From NCBI GenBank assembly GCA_010093515.1, contig MU001672.1, positions 1,477,556 through 1,541,555 on the forward strand: DNA of 64,000 bases. Reading direction: 5' to 3'. Shown here piece by piece: positions 1 to 10,479 of this stretch (position 1 is its first letter; every line of letters begins with the position of its first letter). A program made the position numbers and the translations under genes. This stretch comes from Lineolata rhizophorae. Taxonomy: Eukaryota; Ascomycota; Dothideomycetes; Lineolatales; Lineolataceae. The notes beneath the pieces are model-generated. The model was not told the DNA's origin and did no database searches. It saw only the letters and a list, made by a program, of their open reading frames with translations.

Positions 1-449
1 AATCTTCGCGCGCTCAACGTTTTCAGTCGTCTCTCCCGAAGGCACGTCCCATGTATCGCATCCCGAACCGTACTCAAACTGACATTGCGGACTCCAACAG
101 TACTCATAGCCCAATCCGCACCAGCCCTAGGGATCAACGAGTTAATATAGCCATCCAACGTTGTCGTCCTGGGTCAGCTCACCTCTTCAGAGCAGCAGTA
201 GCCCTCGGCGCATTCTCCATCATCAGGTCCGCATGGGCCATCTGTATTGTCTTCCTGGCGTCTCACTTTCGCGCCTTGGCCCGCCATAGAGCCAATTGCT
301 GCCAACCTCTTCGCATCTCCGCCTCTCGACTTGAGAGACTTAATTGCATCCCGCCCGAGCAGTCGAGGCCCTCGGTATCCATGTGCCTCAACGAGGACGG
401 GCACGATGGCTGCCCAAGCCGCAACAAGCGCTCCGCTTCGCATTGTCAC
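1..449 (-). CDS. Secreted chitin-binding (CBM18-like) protein, probable polysaccharide/chitin deacetylase, 5' part only
   Basis: This is the N-terminal part of a gene that runs off the left edge. Exon 1 is 449..183 and exon 2 is 126..1 (still open), with a 56-nt intron at 127..182 (GTGAGC donor, CTAG acceptor). The first 22 residues form a signal peptide (MTMRSGALVAAWAAIVPVLVEA). After a basic linker comes a cysteine-rich hevein-like module: CGPDDGECAEGYCCSEE, continued across the intron as GWCGLGYEYC. This C-x-CC-x-GWCG pattern is the type-1 chitin-binding domain. The residues that follow (WDVPSGETTENVERAKI) resemble the linker before the catalytic domain in fungal chitin deacetylases that carry CBM18. 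The catalytic domain lies outside the window, so deacetylase is an inference; another CBM18 protein is possible. The product should be secreted and act at the cell wall. Confidence 0.75.
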
Positions 450-2085
450 CTCCGCTCACCCCCCAACGTAGATTAAGAAATTATGAGAAGAATGGGAGGG
501 AGAAGGAGAGCTAGGTCGAAGCAGCCTGGCTCGAACGAAAGTGAATACGGGACTGAACGAGCGACCCGCTCCCCACTTCAATGGAGAGCAACTGAGCGAC
601 CAACCCAATAAAAAGGCGGGAGGTTGGGTGGGCAAAGGCGGAGATAAAAACGGAAGCTGATCCAATACTACCTTATCACATTTTCAGTTCCTCCCTATAT
701 GCGCGCGCACAGCCATTTGGTAAAGCCCCCCCTTTTTCCGCGTACCCCCGGAACGGCGCGATACAAATCGACCCCGGTTTGTAAATGAAGTCAAACAAGG
801 AAGCGAGCCGCACCCATGAAGAGGCATTACCCGAACAGTACAGAAGGTTCTCCAGCGCGCGCGTCGACCCCGAATGGTCGAGAGAGAAAGCCGCCAGCGA
901 TGCGGCTCCTCAGGAGACGAAGCATGTCGGAGTCTGCAAGCCATGCCGCAACGGAAGGCGTTTAGCGAGTCCGAAAGGTCCGTATCCAGAAAGGCCTAAG
1001 AGAAGGACAAGAAACGGAGTCTACGAGGGAGACCGTCGACTGGGCTCGGCAGCGTGGGCGCGCGGCCAATGGCGTGGCGTCGGCGCTGCGGATGCTCGTG
1101 GGTTGTGGCCGTTTAGTGCGCTGCCGAGTTAATATGTATAGATTGCGAGCAGACAGCCCCGCGAGCACCAAGCTTTCTAAACGACGAGGGGGGCCCTTGA
1201 CATCCGTTCCCACAGCGCCACTATATCGATTTATTTGGTGGTTTGCAGAAAAATCGATGGCGTGGAAAGGACGTTCCTTTGCGTTCTGGAAGCGCGTCAT
1301 TGCGAGATGGGAGAGGACCTTACGTCTGCCGTGCCACTCTTAACTGTCGTAGCAAGGTCACGCTCAGTGAGACTCGCATTCTGGAAGCCCATGGCACATC
1401 AAGGAAAATAGACAATTGAAAGGGGACTTGTTCCGAGGCTGCAGCTGGTGACCACCTCGTGCAGTCGTGGCCGGAACTCGGCTCTTGGCATAACTGCCGA
1501 ACCGGAGTGTGTCAGCTCTCCGAAGTAGAGCGACCTCGTGTCTCCAGCACCCGACGCGCATCCTATTGCCGCGAAAAGCGAAAGTACACTTTCGCGCCGG
1601 AATTGTTCCCGCCGCAGCGGCGCTGACCACCACTCATCAAAAAATGCCGTACGACAGATGGGGACGGCGAGGGTACATCAAAAGAAGTGGTGAGCGAGCA
1701 GGTCTCCGCCAGCGCGCCCTGCGAACCGCCTTTAGGATGTTACATTAAACGCCTGCGAATATTCCGGGCAACCTGCTGGAGGATTTTCACGTGGTGCTTT
1801 CGCCTCTCCGCAACACATGGTCAGCCCTGTCAGCTCGTTTTGCACTCGGCTAAAAGATGCCGAGAATCATCTAAAATTGTGGGCATTCAAGCATTCATAG
1901 TTTTTGTTTCCATTACTAGACGAGGAAAGACGGATGCCACTCTCCGAGTCTTTCGTCTACAGCAATAGGACAGTTTCTATCAACGGAAATGGCACTATAG
2001 CCACCACTCACAGAATAGTAGACTGGGTTCGTGATGCTTCATCCCATCCTAGATCCGCATATCGTCTCGAATCGACCTTTGAACC
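450..2085. other. Gene-free stretch upstream of the chitin-binding gene
   Basis: This stretch lies between the 5' end of the chitin-binding gene and the 3' end of the UBA/AT-hook gene. The open frames in it are short and low-complexity, with no recognisable domain. It should hold the promoter of the left-hand gene. Confidence 0.6.
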
Positions 2086-4725
2086 TCACTTTTTGACCGA
2101 CTTAAGGAGCGGCGCAATTCTCTGTCGCCGACTGAGCCCGACGCGATAGGGAACCTTGCCTTTACTCAATGGCGAATGCGGTTGGGCATTACTTTTCGAG
2201 CCCGTTGGCTCAGTGGGCGTCTGTTCTCGAACAGTAGCCAAGTTCATGTCCTTCTGCCGCTGTTGTTCGGCCCCAAAAGTCGATGAGGTCTTATCCGACA
2301 CTGCGCTCGTGGATCCTTCAATCCCGAAATCGGCATCCGTCGTAGCGACGGGACGTTCCTGGCTACCAGTCGCATTTGCGTCCACTTCGTGCAAAGCTTG
2401 TTGAGGGCCTCTATTCGGCGCCGCCGTGCTCTCCAGTGGCTCCAAGGTTTGCTGTACCCGTCCGGCTAGCCCTTCTGCATTAGAGGGCTTATCGGTATGT
2501 ACCTGAACGGTGAAGTCCTCCCTATTCTTGCGCGGGCGGCCGCGACCACGTTTCTGTGGCTTGGCTGGTCCACTCTCCTGTTCCAAAACAGCCTCTAAAG
2601 CTTTAGCCTCGCGTTTATTGTCTGCCGAAGTCTTTGTACCCTTCGTCTCCTGGGTGGTCTCAACGGTGATGTCGCGATCGCGCGCCGAACGTTTGCGGGA
2701 CGGCTTGCCTTTCGCTACATCTTCTCCAGTGCCAGTTGTGCTAGCCTCAAATACACCTTCCTTAACATGACTATATGCGCCTTGAGGACTTGATTCTATG
2801 GTCAAGCAGTCCCTGAGTCTCGTCGAGTGTACCTCAACCTCAACGATTTGCGTAGGTGCCTTAACAGGTGACTTCCGTTGGCTCGGGGTGACCGCGTCAA
2901 CTGCTTCTTCCACGTGTTCTGCAACAGTTGCAACCTCAGGTTGACGTGGTTTAGTAGATTTGCGCCTAGAGCTTCTTGGGGTGGAACTGCCTTGTAGGCC
3001 CCTTGTAGATTCTCCGACCAGGGTACTGATTGCCCCTTCGACGCTCCCTCCGTGGGAGTCAAGGGCATCTCTAGCCTTTGTAGGGCTGAACCCCATTTCT
3101 TGGATTGCATGTAGCTTGTCCATATCGAAATTATTCGGAGAGGTCGCATCCGACGTTGTTTTTCGGCGCTTCGATGTCGACTTGGATGCCTTTTCAGGCC
3201 TGACGCTCCAGTCCACGGGTCCCTCCAGGGTGACTCGGGCCGATCTGGACCGGGTTGGACGTGGGACATATTTGTCCTTCGGAACGGCGATATCGATCTC
3301 GTCTAAGCTTAGAGGATCTGGTGACTCGATTCTATTCGGCTTTTTGTCCCTCCCGAGAGACTTTTCGTGTTCAGCGTCTGTCGTCAAACTTGGCTTTTGA
3401 GCCTTGGTCATCATTTTAGGTTGTTCCGCGGCGTTGTTTGTGGCAGATCTGAAAGCTTCATTAAAGTTAGATCCAGGAGACTTGGCCCTCTTCAAGTCCG
3501 GCGACGGCCGATCAGCTGAATGTTTATCTGAACCCTCCTCTTTTTCAGACTGCATGATTGAGGAATCACGGTTTTGCTTGGGCTCACTCTTGCCTCGCCT
3601 AAGCGCCGAGCTAGAGGTAACCAGATCAGTGTCCGCGAATCCAAAAGTCGAATTTTGGACGGTCTCGCCTAGATTGTCACTCGGTTCGCCGTGACGAGAC
3701 GAATGAGCGCTAGGTGACTGAGCAGTTGGTACCTCTAGACTTTGCATTTCGTCGTGCTCATTGATGCCCCCTTCACGTAATATTATCTGATTCCGATACT
3801 GCTCGTCCGTAAGCTCGCTGCTAGCTATTCGCGGTTCTCACCACTCACCTCAGGCGATGACAGCGGTGACGGCGTGACCCCTTCCGCCGGCTCGTATATC
3901 AGCGGCTGTGCGGACGACGCATGCCAACCAGCACGCTCGTCTGCTTCGGCCTCCCTCCGCGCCTCTTCGAGCAGCCGTTCTTCCATCGAAGTGTCATTCG
4001 CCTCCGTGCTGGACATTTCGGTCACCTCTGGGAACATGACCATCGGCTCATGCCTCTCAAACTCTGCCCGCAGTGAATCCCGCATCGACCATGCACGTTC
4101 TTCCGCAGTCGACTGCTGCTGCTCCTGCTGTTGCTCCGCACGACTCCCCATTGCCGCATCGTTACCCAAGCGCCCCGAAGGAGCACTCGATGCCTCTCCT
4201 CGTGCCGATGACCCAAACTCCTCAAACGTGCTTGCCGTCCAACCTTCTCGAGCGTGCGCCCTGGCGGCGCCGTATGTCTTCGCGCGCTTAGCCTTTCTCT
4301 GTTGCGATGCCAACGGCGACGCGACGAGCAGGTCAACATCGGAGTCGGTCTTACGGCGCTTGGAGCGCGTCTGCGTCATTGCGAGGTCCTCACTAGTACA
4401 GCGATAGTGTTGTTGGAACTGCGCGCCGGGTGACGAGCGGTCGAAAATGGAACCGTGCGACGCGTCGAGTGAGTCGGGTAGGGTGTGTTGTGTATTAGTT
4501 ACGGCGCGAGTGAGAGCCTCTGCGATCGAGTGAGTAAAGTATTCAGAAAAGTTATCTCGTCACATGAATCTTGCCTTGCGAATGCGTACCAGTAGACATA
4601 GTGTCCTGGCGCGGCCCGTCAATTGCGCCGCTTTCGAGCGCAGCATGACGCGCCTGTGGCGAGGTAAAACCGTCAGAATCGGATAAATGGTCATCGCCAT
4701 CGGAGTCTGGCACAAAGCGAGCCAT
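2086..4725 (-). CDS. UBA-domain and AT-hook nuclear protein (hypothetical)
   Basis: The predicted protein has 851 residues from three exons: 4725..4590, 4555..3849 and 3798..2086. The 50-nt intron (3799..3848) is clear: GTGAGT donor, frame kept into YRNQIILREGG. The first intron (4556..4589) would be only 34 nt, but skipping it joins MARFVPDSDGDD to a long frame that runs without a stop into the main body; the ATG at 4379 is internal to that frame. The protein is mostly disordered and acidic/basic. A UBA fold lies near residues 506-543 (KLHAIQEMGFSPTKARDALD, then GGSVEGAISTL). An AT-hook (KRGRGRPRKN) lies near 697-706, and basic clusters such as SKRRKTDSD suggest nuclear location. Binding of ubiquitin and AT-rich DNA is inferred from these motifs only. 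No enzyme domain is visible. Confidence 0.8.
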
Positions 4726-4977
4726 GGTTTGTCTTTGGCACGGCGGGACCGGTCATGGAAGGCGCGTGAGTTGGCGATTCGCGTGAATGGAGCCGCGTAG
4801 GTAATATTAGTCCGTGCGAGACGCGCCTCAGCCCGTGTCGCGAGATCACGTGCAAACTCGGCACCAAGCAGAAACCAGGACAGTTCTCTACATCAGGACA
4901 GACGGTTTGGAGGACTGTATAGAGGTGATATAGTAATATACAGCAGTTTGTGTTAAATTCTTTGGGACAACCCTGAG

Positions 4978-6912
4978 CTACCCACTCTCCGCCTCACCCT
5001 TTTCTCTTCGCGTCAGCACACAAACTCCCTCCACATGCCCTGTCTGCGGGAAGAAGTCAAAACCTCTCAAACTCTCAATCATATATCTCGACCCTACCTC
5101 CTCTCCCTCGATACCTTTCACCAAGACACCCACATCCCTTGCCTGAGTCGCTACATTGCAACTCACATATACCACTCTCCTCGGCGCAAAGCCGGCCAAC
5201 TGCCTCAAGAACCCTTCGTCGCACCCCTTGCGCGGGGGGTCAATAACAACCGCGCTGTTGTCACCCTTAACATTATCCGGTAGGCTCTCAAAGAGCGCGG
5301 CAGCATCGGCGGTCTGGAAGGAAGCACGCGATGGGGAGAGCTTGTTCAGCTCGTGCGCGTTGCGGTTTGCGGAGCGGATAGAGGCGGGAGAGATGTCGAT
5401 GCCAATGGAGTGGGAGAATAGGGAGGAAAGGGTGATGGTGAAGAGGCCAGAACCGGAGTAAGCGTCGATGAGGTTGAATAGGGCGGTGCTGGGCACGTTT
5501 GTGCATGGATTAGGCAGATTGGTACCATCCTCATTACTGGCCGAGGAAGCCTCTAATGGTCCAAGAGCGTTGTCGCGGATATATTGAGTGAATACGGGGA
5601 GGATAGAGTTGTTGTTCTGGAAGAACGCGCCGGCCGTATTTGAGAAAACGTTATCGTCGACATATTCGATTGTTTCTGCGTTAGAGTCGGTCACACATGA
5701 CTTGACATGCACGAACTCCCCGCGGTCCTCCACAACTTCATCTTCCCATTCCCTTTTCACCTCAACACTCTTAGCCCTCTGCTCCTTTTCCTTTTCCCAC
5801 TCGTACTTAGCCACCCTCCTCGTGCTTTCCCGACACAACAATGTTGCGCCCCTCTTGTACTTCTCAATATCCCTTGCCACCCTGTCCCTCTCCCTCCTCA
5901 TGCCCTTCTCAACCGCCTCGGTCCCAATCGGACACTCCTCGATATCAATCGTCTGCCTCGTCCCCTTCCGCATAAACCCAATCGGGGGTACCTGGCCGCC
6001 CCAGCCCCTCACAATCCCCTTGCGACCGTCACTCTGCTTCCGTCCGGGCGGCCCATCAAAATGCGGCGTCAGCTTCGTGCGGTACCTATACTCCAGAGGC
6101 GACGCCACCGTGTCCCCTACCACCGGCACTTCCTTCTTGGTGTCCAACCCCGAAAACCGCGCAAATGCTCGCTCCACAACTGTCCGCTTGTGTGCCAACT
6201 GAGCGCCATAGTCCAGCATCTGTAGCTGACATCCGGAGCACGCGGCGAAATACTTGCACTTGACAAGCGCGCCGTCGCGCTGCGGCGACGGCGCGACCAC
6301 CCGTACGAAGTCCGTCACAGTATAACGTATCGGCTGCATTTCTCGGGAAGAAGAGGATGGAATAGGAGCGGCGGTATGTCGTACGACCTTGGCGACGACT
6401 ACGTCGCCGGGGAGTGTGAATGGGACGACGTAGACGTGGGGCGTGCCGTCAGAAAGCCGTGTGAGGGCGAGACCGTCGCCGGTGCAGGAAAGGGACGTTA
6501 TAGGGAGTTCGATCTCGCTCCATTTCTCGGGGAGGGAAGACGGTGCCGCATCCGCTGTTTTGGGCTCCGACGAGACTGCTCTGGCAGCTTCCGTGTCCTT
6601 TTCGTTTGCAGATGCGCCGACCTTCGCATCTTCCAGCGTTGTATTCGCAAGCAAATCCCACACATCGGCTAGCAGAACATCCTCGTGAGTACCCTCAAAT
6701 CGCGTCTTTAGGTCCTTCTTTGCGCGCTTGAAGCGATGCTGCGGCCGGTCCCCATGCGGTCGCTTCTTGGGCGTGTTCGGTGCTGGGTGGCTGGCGTCCG
6801 CAGACGATGCCATTACGATTCGATGTAGGTTCGGTTTTCCAACACCCCGAAATTGTCGAGGAACAGACCGAGAAGCAAAGAGAAGCGGTCGCACAAGTTG
6901 CGCCGCAGACAT
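4978..6912 (-). CDS. TRM2: tRNA (uracil-5-)-methyltransferase, TRM2 family (m5U54)
   Basis: A single exon encodes 644 residues. The family uses SAM to methylate U54 of the tRNA T-loop. The sequence shows the TrmA/RumA layout: a TRAM-like beta segment (about 130-190), a four-cysteine cluster at 219-228 (CKYFAACSGC), a Rossmann methyltransferase domain with NLIDAYSGSGLF, the DPPRKGC motif near 558, the catalytic cysteine near 585 (YVSCN) and the general-base Glu in GHVEGV near 628. The first 33 residues are rich in Arg/Ser/Ala and lack acidic residues, like a mitochondrial presequence. Met34 (MASSADASHP) could start a cytosolic form. A basic stretch (KKRPHGDRPQHRFKRAKK) follows and may be nuclear or RNA-binding. 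The gene is divergent from mitoribosomal uS5m. Confidence 0.95.
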   Translation of the reverse strand: MSAAQLVRPLLFASRSVPRQFRGVGKPNLHRIVMASSADASHPAPNTPKKRPHGDRPQHRFKRAKKDLKTRFEGTHEDVLLADVWDLLANTTLEDAKVGASANEKDTEAARAVSSEPKTADAAPSSLPEKWSEIELPITSLSCTGDGLALTRLSDGTPHVYVVPFTLPGDVVVAKVVRHTAAPIPSSSSREMQPIRYTVTDFVRVVAPSPQRDGALVKCKYFAACSGCQLQMLDYGAQLAHKRTVVERAFARFSGLDTKKEVPVVGDTVASPLEYRYRTKLTPHFDGPPGRKQSDGRKGIVRGWGGQVPPIGFMRKGTRQTIDIEECPIGTEAVEKGMRRERDRVARDIEKYKRGATLLCRESTRRVAKYEWEKEKEQRAKSVEVKREWEDEVVEDRGEFVHVKSCVTDSNAETIEYVDDNVFSNTAGAFFQNNNSILPVFTQYIRDNALGPLEASSASNEDGTNLPNPCTNVPSTALFNLIDAYSGSGLFTITLSSLFSHSIGIDISPASIRSANRNAHELNKLSPSRASFQTADAAALFESLPDNVKGDNSAVVIDPPRKGCDEGFLRQLAGFAPRRVVYVSCNVATQARDVGVLVKGIEGEEVGSRYMIESLRGFDFFPQTGHVEGVCVLTRREKGEAESG

Positions 6913-7393
6913 AAGGAGGAATCAATGGGAAAGAGACCAACCGGGGCGGGAGTTAAAATCCAAAACTCAGCTAGAAGTGTGTAAGAGAAAAGCTTAAGTT
7001 CTGATTGGCTGCAAAAGCCAACACGTCCGCACTATCACAAATCCGGCAACTCTCCTAGACAAAATTATGTTCAAGTGTTTGAAACGTTTTCACAAAATAT
7101 TTTGGAATTGAATCCCTAGAGCTACGTAGTACGTAGATTCAATGGTGCTAGACTTGGTCGACTTTGACATGGATACACGACCAGATATCATCCAATCAGA
7201 TGCGTGCAGAATCTGCTCTGTTAAGTAAGCGGGCCAAAGCTTCAGCAAACCTCCGAGGCCGCATGCGAAAAGAATACGGCAGCTCACTCCACGCCCGCAT
7301 CTCATCCTCCCACCTCATCCCCAATCCAGCCAATTGGTCGCAGGGGCGAGTGCAGCTGCACTCCAACCCCGTCCCCTTCATCTTTACGCGAAC
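6913..7393. promoter_or_regulatory. Shared divergent promoter of TRM2 and uS5m with CCAAT boxes
   Basis: The 481-bp gap between two divergent start codons holds CCAAT boxes in both orientations. ATTGG at 7004-7008 lies about 92 bp upstream of the TRM2 ATG. CCAAT at 7192-7196, 7321-7325 and 7330-7334 lies 60-200 bp upstream of the uS5m start at 7394. Such boxes are bound in fungi by the CCAAT-binding (Hap) complex, which often controls mitochondrial genes. Binding here is inferred. Confidence 0.5.
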
Positions 7394-8799
7394 ATGAGCG
7401 TCTCGCGCCCGGCGGCGCGATGCCGCTGTCTGTTCTCCATGCCCCCTTCTTCCGTGCCGAAGCCGCATCCGCGACGGACTTTTACGACAACGCCACCGCT
7501 CAATCGTCGCGTCAGACGCGGGTACAAAAATATCAAAGCAGAAGACATGGGCCTGATTAACAAGGCCGCCGCCGAGTACAGGCCGTACAGCGAGGAAGAA
7601 AAGGCCCTACTTTCGAAGAAGTACAACAAGGAGCAGATGGACGCCATCGAGGCAGCTGAAGCGGAGGCGGCTACGATACTGGGCGAGGGCTCTGAATCGT
7701 CAAGTAGCAGCGCCATCACTGGCATCGACCCGCGCGATCTGGCGACGCAGGCGGGCTTCCGGCGCGACTACCTGCGGCTCGGCTATGTCGATGATCTATC
7801 GCGCATCTCGCCCGTGCTGGACAAGCGGAAGTCTAAGGAGGTCCCGCCGAACATGAAGACAAATGCCCTCCCTCCGAGTGAGGAGAAACTGGCCGAGCAG
7901 CTGGGGGAAGGTCTTGACAGCCTCCTTGATAGGGACCCGACCGTCCAAGCATACTTCGAAAACAACAGCGAGGGGCGCAAAGTTGATCCTAGCACGGGCA
8001 AACCTACGCCCGAAACACAAGTCGTGGACGAACTTATTCAGTCGCAAATCCACCAACTGGAACGCAACAATCTCTACGTGGACCCGGAGTACTCAGCTTT
8101 GGCGCCAGACATTCCACGCGTCCAGGACCCGCGGTTTGTATATGAGTCGGACGAGGCGGAAACGGGCGAAGTCGATCCGGACCAACAACGCGTGCGGCGC
8201 GCTATCGGCATGAGCGAGGCTGATGCCAGCCGTTTCATGCAGAAGGTGCTGGTGGTGCGCTGGGTTGCGAATCAGACGCGCCTGGGCAAGGTGCGGAGCA
8301 CGTCTGCGCTCGCCGTTGCGGGCAGCGCGCAGGATGGCCTGCTTGGCATCGGGTCTGGGAAGAGCGTCGAGCCTGACCAGGCTATGAAACAGGCGAATGC
8401 GAATGCTCTAAGGAACGTCAGGCCTATTCCGAAGTACGAGGGAAGGACGATCTATGGTGATGTGCAAGGCAAGGTGAGCGGTACAGTAGTCCAGCTTATG
8501 CACAGGCCGCCTGGTGAGTAAACGCCTTTCTAGTCTTTGTCCGAAACCACGTTTCTATTTCTAACCACTGCGTGCACTTAGGATTCGGTCTCCGTTGCCA
8601 GCACCTCGTGTTCGAAATGGCACGGGCCGTAGGGATCACTGATTTAGCCGCCCGCGTACCACGCTCCCGCAATAAGATGAACGTCGTCAAGGCGACCTAC
8701 CAAGCACTCATGAAGCAGAAGCTCCCGGAGGACGTGGCTCGTGGTCGTGGGCGTAAGATGGTTGACGTGCGTAAGGTGTACTATGCGGGTCGGACGTAA
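7394..8799 (+). CDS. MRPS5: Mitochondrial small-subunit ribosomal protein uS5m
   Basis: Two exons (7394..8513, 8582..8799) with a 68-nt intron encode 445 residues. The protein belongs to the mitochondrial small ribosomal subunit. The start at 7394 gives a basic, Arg/Ser-rich presequence with a TFTTTP-like cleavage region; an in-frame ATG at 7334 would add 20 residues and is less likely. The C-terminal third carries the S5 RNA-binding and C-terminal folds: FMQKVLVVRWVANQTRLGKV, the Gly-rich GLLGIGSGKS loop, then QANANALRNVRPIPKYEGRT. After the intron comes CQHLVFEMARAVGITDLAARV with the basic tail. The N-terminal half is the fungal-specific extension expected for mitoribosomal S5. The gene shares a promoter region with TRM2. 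Confidence 0.92.
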
Positions 8800-10479
8800 C
8801 TACTTGGACGGGGAAGAGAAACAAATCATCGTGTCGATCTTTATTGTAAGATGAGTGTTGTTAGTATAGAGGGTGGCGGGGAGAGGACTTCCTTGCATGT
8901 AGCACAGCATTGCATCGAGGGCGCTTCAGTGTATTTTACTAGCCTAAGAATCCCCTTTGGATGTATATATATTGACCTAGACGATGCTCCGAAGAAAAGT
9001 TGCAATCTGACTTGTGTAAACTATACTTGTTTGTGGGTGATTTGTGAGAAGGGAAAGACTTGGCCTAGCAGCTTGTGAGTTGGTATCCTTTTGACTAAAT
9101 CCGAAGAACATAATAGGACCTGCAACTTTGGTGGTATATTTTGTTACGTTACATTATAACAGGATTGCGTAGAAGAGTGAAGGAATTATGGCGCGTACTC
9201 AGGTAGAAGAAACCCTTCCTAGAGCTTTCTACTCGGCTTGTACGTAGCTGAAGCGAGATTTAGTAGTAGTGGTCCCTGGGTTAATGCATCATGTTGTGCT
9301 TTACGGGATCCCAACACGTTGGATCTGCTCTAAATGTCTAACATACTGGTAGTAGTTGGGTTCAATAAACACCATACTAATCCTGCGAGCTCGATATTAC
9401 GAGGTAGTCATTTGGTAAAGCTCTGACTTTGAAATAGTATCTGTAAATAAAGTCTAGAATTAGTCGTTGAACCAAGAATACGGTCCTCTTTAGTTTATTC
9501 CGCTCTTGCGAGTAAATTTGACACCCACATGAGCTATAGTTTATTTTAGAATTCATTTTTATTCAAATGACACTGATGACTGCAGGATACGATCAGTTCG
9601 AAATTGAAGCTACCAATTTATTTTGCAACACTTTGCGTCATGCGAGTGACTTCACTAAAGTATAGCGAAAGCCACACTTTCAAGCCTCATATCCAGAACA
9701 AAAATAAACACGATATACATGACGCGTCTACTACAAACGAAGATCAGCGTCAAGGTAGACCCATACTACGTAAGTCAACGACCTATGTTTAGCTTTCTTC
9801 CCCACGTGCCTGAATGCCCAGGTTCAATGGCGCGAAACCGCACGTCCTCATTGGCCGACGTCCTGCATATCGCATAGCCCCTTCCCCCATGGCAACTGCA
9901 AGCTGCTCCAGGCCCAACCCCGCAGCTCGACGTGGGTCCGCGGTTCATGCGAAGTTGCCTTAGTACTACATACGCCCGCGTCGGGGCCAATATCTTTCGC
10001 AGAGGAAAGTTTGAGAGGGCATCGCGCGACAGCTGCGGACGGGATGTGCTGCATGCGTTGGTTCTTTAGTGCTGAAGCGCGCATCCCAATGCAATTGTCT
10101 CCGCATGTTTGATTGTACAAGCCATCTGGTAGGTGGATCTGTTTGAAAAGAGCAGTTGTAGCCAAGTGGTCGAGGAGGAAGCGACGTCAAAACTTCAATC
10201 GTGCCGAAATGGAATGCAACACCAAATACGCGGATTTCATTGTAGATATTGTAAAATCTACTAGCGGCTTTTTTGTTCATATATATTCATATTGAATATA
10301 TGCACAGCTCATGTGATATCAAAATATTTATTTACAAAAAAGTGTAGTCTTGAGCTGGCCCTGATATTACAAACCTTCATAGGATTCCCGAATCTGCAAT
10401 GCACGCAATATCAACAATGAAATAGAGAAGAGTCTATCAAAGCAATGCAAGCGGATATTTTTCGTCTTTCATCACAACT
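8800..10479. other. AT-rich gene-free stretch
   Basis: About 1.7 kb between the convergent uS5m and GMC genes. It is clearly richer in A/T than the flanks, especially 9080-9780 and 10240-10440. No domain-bearing frame, terminal repeat or tRNA was found. A 9-bp inverted repeat with a 3-nt loop lies at 10281-10301 (ATATATTCA...TGAATATAT), just after a run of T. One TACTACGTA motif lies at 9764-9772. Confidence 0.55.

Noticed and set aside
9080-9800. AT-rich stretch considered as a decayed transposable element
   Set aside because: No terminal repeats, no transposase or polymerase motif and no second copy in the window; it is only base composition.
10152-10222. tRNA-like segment (AGCCAAGTGGTCGAGG resembles a Ser/Leu D-arm)
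   Set aside because: The presumed T-arm does not pair, no proper anticodon stem forms, and only six of seven acceptor pairs can be drawn at the wrong spacing.
10281-10301. 9-bp inverted repeat considered as a transcription terminator of the GMC gene
   Set aside because: It lies about 180 bp past the stop and is entirely A/T-type sequence, which forms such repeats easily by chance; eukaryotic termination does not need it.
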